In this document: piece after piece, positions 6,971-13,215 of the stretch
Layout of the letters: each line of letters begins with the position of its first letter
How positions within the stretch are numbered: the first letter of the stretch is position 1
Origin: Enterobacterales bacterium
GTDB lineage: Bacteria; Pseudomonadota; Gammaproteobacteria; Enterobacterales; Succinivibrionaceae
Direction: 5' to 3'
Length of the DNA stretch: 16,303 bases
Assembly: GCA_900768635.1 (NCBI GenBank)
Contig: CAAGDP010000174.1
Location: 1-16,303, forward strand
Position numbers and translations under genes: made by a program
The notes under the pieces: model-generated
Told to the model about the DNA's origin: nothing
Database searches by the model: none
Seen by the model: the letters and a program-made list of their open reading frames with translations, nothing else

Positions 6971-7685
6971 TAGTAAGTTTCATCAGCTGGTGGTCCTGAG
7001 AGCAACTCCCTATCGGGAGTATGACCTTTTAGTTGATCTATTTTCCCGGGACATCGGCAGAATCTCTGCGGTATCATCAGGATCCCGGAGACCTAAGTCT
7101 GTTGCCAAGGCTCTTATTCAGCCTTTTAATCTTATTTCTGCCCAGTTAAATGGTCGGGGAGAGTTGAAACGTATAGTTGCTCCTGAGCTTGTGGATACCT
7201 ATACTTTTACCTCCTGCATTTCATGTTGTGCTATGTATCTTAACGAAATACTGTTCTATCTTCTGGAAAGAAATGTACCTCAACCTCTTATTTTTGACAG
7301 TTATCTGGCTACATTAAATATCTTTCAGAAAATTGAACTTGATGATACCGGTCCATTCCTGCGTATTTTTGAACTTAATCTGCTTACTGCCCTTGGGTAT
7401 GGAATTGATTTTTCATGTGACTCCAGCGGTAATTATGTGGAAGATGATAAGTTTTATATCTATGATCCCGGATCAGGGTTTGTTTCTGTGCCGGAGATGA
7501 TCAGTGTATCTGCTATATCAGGCATGATGGTGAAAAGGCTGGGGAAAAGGGATTTTGCTGATAAAGCTGTGCTGAAAATGATGAAAAACATTTGTCAGCA
7601 GGCAATAGGTATTCATTTGGGTAATCATCATTTGATGAGTCGTGAACTTCTTAAAAAATTCATCTTGGTAAAGAAGTGCGTCTAA
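6954..7685 (+). CDS. recO: DNA repair protein RecO
   Basis: RecO works with RecR in the RecF pathway, loading RecA onto SSB-coated single-stranded gaps and annealing DNA. The 243-residue product (242 in E. coli) starts with an OB-fold region, with VVLRATPYREYDLLVDLFSR and GRISAVSSGSRRPKS. A helical C-terminal domain contains RIFELNLLTALGYG. There is no zinc-type cysteine cluster of the kind in Gram-positive RecO. The ATG lies inside era (17-base overlap) without a clear ribosome site, so expression probably depends on era translation. The next gene, pdxJ, starts 55 bases after its stop. Confidence 0.93.
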   Translation: MSVESNSKFHQLVVLRATPYREYDLLVDLFSRDIGRISAVSSGSRRPKSVAKALIQPFNLISAQLNGRGELKRIVAPELVDTYTFTSCISCCAMYLNEILFYLLERNVPQPLIFDSYLATLNIFQKIELDDTGPFLRIFELNLLTALGYGIDFSCDSSGNYVEDDKFYIYDPGSGFVSVPEMISVSAISGMMVKRLGKRDFADKAVLKMMKNICQQAIGIHLGNHHLMSRELLKKFILVKKCV

Positions 7686-7707
7686 CGGATAGATTGACAT
7701 TGGAACT

Positions 7708-7740
7708 AAAGGAGGCGAGGCGAAAGCTTCAGTATTATTT
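7708..7740 (+). promoter_or_regulatory. remote Shine-Dalgarno plus GAAA-tetraloop hairpin before pdxJ
   Basis: AAAGGAGG (7708-7715) is a near-ideal Shine-Dalgarno, but it stands 25 bases from the pdxJ ATG, and no start codon lies at normal distance. Between them GAGGC (7717-7721) and GCTTC (7726-7730) form a 5-pair stem, one pair G-U, closed by a GAAA loop (7722-7725). When the hairpin is folded, only 11 unpaired bases separate the Shine-Dalgarno from the start codon. Confidence 0.6.
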
Positions 7741-8481
7741 ATGAGGTCTAAAGTTTATCTTGGCGTAAATATTGATCATATTGCAACTATCAGAAATGCC
7801 CGGGGAACTGATTATCCTGATCCGGTATATGCAGCAGCGATTGCTGAGGAAAATGGCGGAGATGGTATTACTACTCATTTGCGTGAAGATCGTCGTCATA
7901 TTACTGATCGGGATGTGGAAATTCTCAGAAAAACCATTAAGACTAGAATGAATCTGGAAATGGCGGTTACAGATGAATTGGTAGATATTGCCTGCAGACT
8001 TAAGCCTGATTTTGTTTGTCTGGTTCCAGAAAGACGCCAGGAAATTACCACCGAAGGTGGACTTGATGTGGCTGGTCAAATACCGCATCTTACTGAAGCT
8101 GTATCCAGAATGGCGGCAGCTGGAATCAAAGTTTCCCTGTTTATTGATCCGGACAGAGATCAGATTGATGCAGCAGTGAAGGTGGGAGCTCCTTATATTG
8201 AGTTGCATACTGGAAAATATGCTGATGCACCTACTGAAAATGAGCAACAGGAAGAATTGCAACGTTTAAGAGAAATGGCCCATTATGCAGCATCCTGCGG
8301 TCTTAAAGTTAACGGCGGTCATGGTCTTAATTATCACAATGTATCTGCTATTGCTGCCATACCTGAAATTAATGAGCTTAATATTGGTCATTCCATCATT
8401 GCACGGGCTGTCTATACCGGTCTTCCGGAGGCTGTGAGAGAAATGAAAAGACTTTGTGTAGAGGCTCGCAATAATAGCTAG
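7741..8481 (+). CDS. pdxJ: pyridoxine 5'-phosphate synthase
   Basis: PdxJ condenses 1-deoxy-D-xylulose 5-phosphate with 3-amino-2-oxopropyl phosphate to make pyridoxine 5'-phosphate, the last ring-forming step of the DXP-dependent vitamin B6 pathway. The 246-residue TIM barrel begins with LGVNIDHIATIRNARGT. It shows THLREDRRHITDRD (His46, equivalent to E. coli His45), NLEMAV (Glu73), LVPERRQEITTEGGLDV and NGGHGLNYHN (His194). These are one residue offset from the E. coli active-site numbers, so the ATG at 7741 is secure even though its ribosome site is unusually far away. It is last in the operon. acpS, which follows in E. coli, is missing. Confidence 0.97.
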   Translation: MRSKVYLGVNIDHIATIRNARGTDYPDPVYAAAIAEENGGDGITTHLREDRRHITDRDVEILRKTIKTRMNLEMAVTDELVDIACRLKPDFVCLVPERRQEITTEGGLDVAGQIPHLTEAVSRMAAAGIKVSLFIDPDRDQIDAAVKVGAPYIELHTGKYADAPTENEQQEELQRLREMAHYAASCGLKVNGGHGLNYHNVSAIAAIPEINELNIGHSIIARAVYTGLPEAVREMKRLCVEARNNS

Positions 8482-8672
8482 TTCTGTGGTTTGTACAGAA
8501 TAACCATCCTCTCTCCTGTTGAGGGATGATGACATAAAACGAAGGACTGGATCTCTCGGAGTATACAATAGAATCAATCAGGAGCTGTCCTTTTTAATAT
8601 CATATCCGGCATTTTCATCCGGATAATGGTATGGATTAGTTAGAACTTTTGGAATGTTAATAAGGATATGTA
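8482..8672 (+). other. hairpin-rich spacer between pdxJ and the broken glycosyltransferase
   Basis: Several stems can form. TTCTGT/ACAGAA (8482-8487 with 8495-8500) begins directly after the pdxJ stop. CATCC-CTC/GAG-GGATG spans 8505-8528 with one bulged T. AAGGAC/GTCCTT (8542-8547 with 8587-8592) is followed by T residues. TATCCGG/CCGGATA (8603-8609 with 8619-8625) is perfect. The third could terminate the operon, though its loop is long. No open reading frame of note. Confidence 0.45.
8542..8595 (+). terminator. possible terminator of the lepA-pdxJ operon
   Basis: AAGGAC pairs with GTCCTT, and the right arm runs into a stretch of five T residues (8591-8595). The enclosed loop of 39 bases is long, so this is a weak candidate, chosen because it is the only stem here followed by T residues. 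Confidence 0.3.
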
Positions 8673-9681
8673 GTGCGCAAGTTACATGTTGTTATGTGCT
8701 TTGATGAGAATGTCATAGTCGGTGTGCTGTCACTGATGACTTCCATAAAAAAACAATAATCCTGAGTTGGAGTGCATATATCATCTGTGCGGGGTGAACA
8801 ATGTGCTTATTCGATTTTCAGAGTTGTTTACCAATTACAAAAACAGAATTGGATTATCAGAAGAGAATTTGGTTCTCCATAATATTGAATTATTTGAAGA
8901 CTAACAAAAAGTTAAGCGGGACTTGTGCGTCTTCCTCAGAAAGCGGAACCGAAATCTTACTATAGCTGCATTCTATCGACTTATAGTTTTTGACAACATT
9001 CCTATGGAAGAGGATCAGGATCGATTTGTATATCTGGATACTGACACTATTTGCAATGGAGACATTTCCCTTCTTGGAGAGCTGGATTTTTCAGATAATC
9101 TGGTAGCAGCCGTTCCGGATTTTCCTTATCAGCTGAAAAATGCCAGAACTAAGTTGAATTTTAAGGGTGACAATTACTTTAATTCAGGATTTATGGTTAT
9201 TAATGCCAGATTATGGAGCAAGGAAAAGATTAGTCAGAAACTTATGCAGATCCTGATTGATACGATGCCAAAACAGCTTGATCATGATGTTCTAAATATT
9301 GCCTGTTCCAACCGTGTCCTCTGGCTTTCCGGACAGTTCAATTCCATTAGCAATGATTCCAATGAGCCTTGCCGTGATGCAGTGATCATTCATTACACTG
9401 GTGCAGACAAACCATGGAAACCCTGGCGAGCCAGTAAACCATCAGTAGAGATTTATCGCCGATATTTATCTATAATGGAGCCGGACAGTCACTTGTGGTT
9501 TGATACCGATGGTAGTAATTCTCAGGCTCTTTCCCATGCCGGTTCTATTCATGATTTCAAGATGCTCTCCAGACTTTGTCTGCAGAAGCATCGTTATTCC
9601 AAAGCAATTTACTGGTGGGTTAAACACCTGATCTACAAAGTTCGCCGTAAGGGAATTCTTTTTGTTCTTCTGGGCAAGTAA
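8673..9681 (+). pseudogene. family-8 glycosyltransferase (LPS core type), broken by a frameshift and a stop
   Basis: The intact form would add a sugar to the lipopolysaccharide core, as WaaI/WaaJ/WaaO-type GT8 enzymes do. The likely start is GTG at 8673 with AAGGA 6 bases upstream, and the first frame reads KLHVVMCFDENVIVGVLSL. It then runs into TAA after an A7 tract (8747-8753). The homology continues in the +1 frame from 8755 (NNPELECIYHLCGVNNVLIR), is cut by TAA at 8902-8904, and resumes in the same frame to 9681. The remainder shows the DxD metal motif YLDTDTICNGD, YFNSGFMVIN, HYTGADKPWKPW and a GT8 C-terminal region. The 1009-base span is one base more than a whole number of codons, fitting one single-base insertion. 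The stretch 8923-9681 is open but lacks the nucleotide-binding N-terminus, so it is probably inactive. Confidence 0.8.
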
Positions 9682-9702
9682 TATCATTTTCCCAGAAAGA
9701 AC
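9664..9702. terminator. possible bidirectional terminator between converging genes
   Basis: GTTCTTCTGGG (9664-9674), inside the last codons of the glycosyltransferase, pairs with CCCAGAAAGAAC (9691-9702), giving 11 pairs and one bulged base. The genes on both sides converge here, which suits a shared terminator, but neither side has a clean T-run. Confidence 0.35.
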
Positions 9703-9722
9703 ATTCTTCTAGGATATATTTC

Positions 9723-11729
9723 TCAGCAGAAGAAAATCAGCTTCAGCAGATGATAGATATTAACTTCGTTGAGAGTAACAATATCGTCATTGCTTATGAT
9801 CTTCTCTATAGTATCCAGGAAAAAGTTCTTTTCCGAAGTGTTGAGATTACGAAGTTCTACTGCAGCATCAAAAAAATCAGACACTGTAATCGGATCGGTG
9901 AGTAATTTTCTGGAAAGGCTGAGACTTCTGAGTTTCGGATCTTCCGTCAGGAATGTTATGATTTCCTCCGGATTATTGGACTGCTGTTTTATTGTCCAGT
10001 TAAGAAGGGTGGCAACAGCTTTGTCATGTTCCATTCGGTTAGTGACCTCTCCGGCATATTTACCTCCACAGCACAGGGTCTTTACCAGAGTTGCCAGAAC
10101 CGCCTGAAGAGATGCATTGCGGAAACCTCTGGTATCTTCAAAAATTTCAAGGGATTTCTTCAGATCATCCTCAGATACATTTTTGATGCTGTTTGTATAT
10201 GCTGTAACCAAAGGTATAAGCCACTGAGCTTTTAATACGCAACCCTTGAATACTGATGGTGCATCTTCTGATTCACTGATTTTGGAAATGGCATCGGTAG
10301 CTTCCACGAAATTTTCAGGTTTGCCGATTTCTGATGCCAACCCTGCAGGAAGTGCACGGTAGACACGCATAAAGAAGTTTTCCCCGTGATCATCAAGAAC
10401 GGAGTAGATATCAGAAATATTCTTAATTTTTTCAAGAATTTCGCTGTTGTTCTGAACGGTCCCGATTTCCCGGAAATTACGTTGCGGCTTTCTTACCTGT
10501 TCAGTGGTTTGTTCAGGAACTTCCTCAGGCTGTTCCTGCATCACTTTCCGCTGAGCAATATCTTTCGGACTGCCGCCAATGATATTACGATCATTAAAAC
10601 GATCTTCATTAACTCTGAAGTCATGAATGCTGTGCAGTTTGATTACCGGATCCGGTTCTATTGCTATGTCTTCACCGATATTCTTCATCTGTTCCAGTCT
10701 GGATTCAATAAAAGATTCAAGAGTTTCCTGCTCATTGTAAGTATATTTTGAGAAAAATTCCTGAGCAAGCTGTTCTCTGACGGTAGGCTTGTTTTGTTGT
10801 TCTTCTATTTCAAAACAGTCCATTAGTGAGTTGATTCGATCGGAATTTTTCGGAGTCAGCTGATAGGGATTGCCTGCATAAAACAAAAGAAGAGCCTGGA
10901 TGCATTTTGGCATTTCCTTAAAGAATCCTGCGGTTTTATCAGCCCGGGTAAGAAGTTTTAGAAAATCTTCACTTTCGGTTTGGAGAAGAACGGTGGAATC
11001 GTCTCGCAGATATGACACGGATAAAGTTTTTCTGCAGGAGTACACGACAAACCGGGCATAAATGACAAAAGGCAACATAAGAATAAAAGTAATAAAACCC
11101 TTTGCCAAAGAGCATGGAGCTAATATAGTCTGCTGGATCCTTGCTGCTTCATATTGTTTTTTGGAATATTTAACAATGCCACTGGTAGCACAGAAATAAA
11201 TAAGCGAATACAACTCTCCCAACGACATCTTAAGGCAAGGTACACTTAGAATAATAATATTCAGCCCCCGGTGAAGACAGCAGGTTCCGTTTATTCTGCT
11301 TTCAGCGCAGACATAGAGAGTTGGTGCTATTCCTCCATTTTTCAACGCTACCAGATTCAATATATTGAATGCCCGGGACAGGTGGTCCGGGGTTACTACT
11401 CTGCTTTTGCAAAGTTTGTTAATTTTCATTGCATCCAAAACAGAATCTGCTGTAACAGGAACTACTTTATCGCTTTCCAGATATTTGGTCAGTTGGACTT
11501 CAGGTTTTTCTCTTATGATTAAACTGCCTACATAAACAACGACCATCAGAAGCAGATAGCCCATAAGGAAATACGCAATTGTTGTGACAGCAGGCAGTGC
11601 TTTATAACATTGAATTGAAAAGAAAAACAGCAGCAGTATCAATCCTAAAGGAATTGCATAAATGTATGAACCCGGATTAAGATTTTTTTCTGATACGCGA
11701 AGTGATGCATCGCTATATGGAAGTGTCAC
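9723..11729 (-). CDS. membrane protein related to M48 peptidases, catalytic residues lost
   Basis: The 668 residues have two N-terminal membrane segments (about 22-38 and 47-72) and a third at about 207-230. The stretch PTLYVCAESRINGTCC...GELYSLIYFCATSGIVKY follows the M48 pattern around the zinc site (P.LYVL..INAF...DEL..VIAHEFSHI), but HExxH is replaced by FCATS (179-183). The later EFLADASAVQF element reads SYLRDDSTVLL, and the THPPLEERI element reads TPKNSDRINSL. A charged linker (about 310-420) leads to EIGTVQNNSEILEKIKNI and a helical C-terminal domain like that of ~650-residue M48 proteins such as those of Pseudomonas. It is therefore probably an inactive pseudopeptidase; the role is unknown. 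The start is GTG at 11729, with AAGG 10 bases upstream and 18 bases after the rlmD stop, so the two are likely cotranscribed. The M48 link is my alignment by eye. Confidence 0.7.
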   Translation of the reverse strand: MTLPYSDASLRVSEKNLNPGSYIYAIPLGLILLLFFFSIQCYKALPAVTTIAYFLMGYLLLMVVVYVGSLIIREKPEVQLTKYLESDKVVPVTADSVLDAMKINKLCKSRVVTPDHLSRAFNILNLVALKNGGIAPTLYVCAESRINGTCCLHRGLNIIILSVPCLKMSLGELYSLIYFCATSGIVKYSKKQYEAARIQQTILAPCSLAKGFITFILMLPFVIYARFVVYSCRKTLSVSYLRDDSTVLLQTESEDFLKLLTRADKTAGFFKEMPKCIQALLLFYAGNPYQLTPKNSDRINSLMDCFEIEEQQNKPTVREQLAQEFFSKYTYNEQETLESFIESRLEQMKNIGEDIAIEPDPVIKLHSIHDFRVNEDRFNDRNIIGGSPKDIAQRKVMQEQPEEVPEQTTEQVRKPQRNFREIGTVQNNSEILEKIKNISDIYSVLDDHGENFFMRVYRALPAGLASEIGKPENFVEATDAISKISESEDAPSVFKGCVLKAQWLIPLVTAYTNSIKNVSEDDLKKSLEIFEDTRGFRNASLQAVLATLVKTLCCGGKYAGEVTNRMEHDKAVATLLNWTIKQQSNNPEEIITFLTEDPKLRSLSLSRKLLTDPITVSDFFDAAVELRNLNTSEKNFFLDTIEKIISNDDIVTLNEVNIYHLLKLIFFC

Positions 11730-11747
11730 AGTGATAGAACCTTAAAT

Positions 11748-13067
11748 TTAAGAAAGAGAAATATCAAATACCGCCTCAATATGCTCAGTATTAGGGAACA
11801 TATTGAAAAGAGACCAGCTTTTTATGACATAACCGGCTTTATTCAGTATAGCCATATCTCTGGTAACAGTTATGGGATTGCAGGAAACATAGACGAGGTG
11901 TCTGATTTTGTTTGTGCAAATATAATTTACCGCATTGCCGGCTCCTTCCCTGCCTGGATCAAGAACGACACAGTCATACTTTTCTCTGGCAAACTCCTGT
12001 AAGAAAAAATCTTCCGAGAGATCCTGCCGGACAAACACCGCGTTTTCTATATTATTTGCTCTGGCATTGTTCTGAGCCTGATCAACCATCTCTGCAACGA
12101 CTTCGACCCCGGTGACCTTACGGGCTTTACGGGCAAGAGGTAAGGTCAGATTTCCCATACCGCAAAACAAATCAAGAATTTGATCTTCAGGTTGGATACG
12201 TGCATATTCCAGAACTGCAGAGACAATTTTCTCGTTAACATCAGAATTTATCTGAATAAATGACTCAGGGGAAAACTGAAGTTTAATATCTTGTATCGTA
12301 TAAAAAGGAGGCTGGAAATTTTTATTAAGCATCCGTAGTTTGTGACTTTTGTCCAAAAGACATAGGAATATGGAGTTGTCACACAGCTGATTTTGCATCA
12401 GATCCATATCTTCAGGAGAAAAATCCCGATTATGCTGAATGGTAATATAGATGCCGTTTTCAGCTTCAGTAAGCTCCACATGTCCTATGAATTCCCGGAT
12501 ACTTAGCTGATTAAGGGTTCTGCGGAGAATGTCTATGATTTTTGACAGTGAATTCTTCAGAACAGGACAGCATGATATTTCTTCAATACGATGAGAACCA
12601 GCCTGACGGAATCCTATTTCCAGACACTTGCTGTTGCGGTTGTAATAGGTGGACAGTCTGCAGGTTCTGCGATAGTTAAGCTTGGATCCTTCGACAATAT
12701 GATCAGGTTCAGGTAGATCAAATCCGGCATTTTTGTGAAAAATCTGCTGGATTCCCTTCTTTTTTGCCTGAATTTGGAGATCTGCCGGAATAAACATACA
12801 GGAGCATCCTCCGCATTTCCCATGATTGCATGCTGGAGACAGTCGCTCTGGAGATTTTTCGTAAAATTTTTGAACTTTGGCAAACCCGGTATTTTTAGAA
12901 ACTTCTGTTCTTTCCGCTTTTATCCGATCCCCCGGCATTGTACCAGGGACAAACCAGGTTCGGTTGTCAGTTTTACCAATACCAATACATCTACCGTCGA
13001 GGCCGGTAATGGAAAGATCAAAATAACGCTGAACGGTTGGTTTTGATGGTTTAAAAAAATTGGCCAT
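11748..13067 (-). CDS. rlmD: 23S rRNA (uracil(1939)-C5)-methyltransferase RlmD
   Basis: RlmD (RumA) methylates U1939 of 23S rRNA using S-adenosylmethionine. It has 439 residues (433 in E. coli). An N-terminal TRAM-like RNA-binding domain (about 1-75) is followed by the iron-sulfur cysteines Cys80, Cys85 and Cys88 (CNHGKCGGC), with the fourth ligand probably Cys166 or Cys167. The first spacing is CX4C rather than the CX5C of E. coli. The methyltransferase domain has LDLFCGMGNLTLPLA (298-312), the LDPGREGAG loop, the catalytic YVSCNP (Cys396) and FPNTEHIEAV. It is divergent from barA, as in E. coli. relA, which follows rlmD there, is replaced by the M48-like gene. The closely related RlmC and TrmA lack this combination. 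Confidence 0.93.
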   Translation of the reverse strand: MANFFKPSKPTVQRYFDLSITGLDGRCIGIGKTDNRTWFVPGTMPGDRIKAERTEVSKNTGFAKVQKFYEKSPERLSPACNHGKCGGCSCMFIPADLQIQAKKKGIQQIFHKNAGFDLPEPDHIVEGSKLNYRRTCRLSTYYNRNSKCLEIGFRQAGSHRIEEISCCPVLKNSLSKIIDILRRTLNQLSIREFIGHVELTEAENGIYITIQHNRDFSPEDMDLMQNQLCDNSIFLCLLDKSHKLRMLNKNFQPPFYTIQDIKLQFSPESFIQINSDVNEKIVSAVLEYARIQPEDQILDLFCGMGNLTLPLARKARKVTGVEVVAEMVDQAQNNARANNIENAVFVRQDLSEDFFLQEFAREKYDCVVLDPGREGAGNAVNYICTNKIRHLVYVSCNPITVTRDMAILNKAGYVIKSWSLFNMFPNTEHIEAVFDISLS

Positions 13068-13110
13068 GTATCCTTTTTAAATTATTTCAAAAATGTACAA
13101 AAGCGGAACA

Positions 13111-13139
13111 ATTATAGCATTTAACCATCGGTTCCTCAA
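13111..13139 (-). promoter_or_regulatory. promoter of rlmD
   Basis: On the minus strand TTGAGG (13134-13139), a 17-base spacer and TATAAT (13111-13116) are preceded by TG at the extended -10 position. This is the best promoter match in the window and leaves a short leader before the ATG at 13067, which has AAGGA close upstream. Confidence 0.65.
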
Positions 13140-13175
13140 TTGTAGATACAGGTATGAATATTGATGGCCAGATAT

Positions 13176-13184
13176 TGATATAAT
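13176..13184 (+). promoter_or_regulatory. extended -10 promoter of barA
   Basis: TGATATAAT (13176-13184) is a perfect extended -10 element (TGnTATAAT). No good -35 box lies 16-18 bases upstream, which fits promoters that rely on the extended -10. The barA ATG at 13216 has GAGGTGGG 6 bases upstream. Confidence 0.55.
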
Positions 13185-13215
13185 TGGCAGGCTTAATTTA
13201 TGAGGTGGGACAAAC

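Noticed and set aside
7694..7699. TTGACA as a -35 box for a pdxJ promoter
   Set aside because: No -10-like hexamer lies 15-19 bases downstream; the nearest TATTAT is more than 30 bases away.
8747..8753. A7 tract as a phase-variation switch for the glycosyltransferase
   Set aside because: Restoring the frame at the tract still leaves an in-frame TAA at 8902-8904, so simple on/off switching would not yield a full protein.
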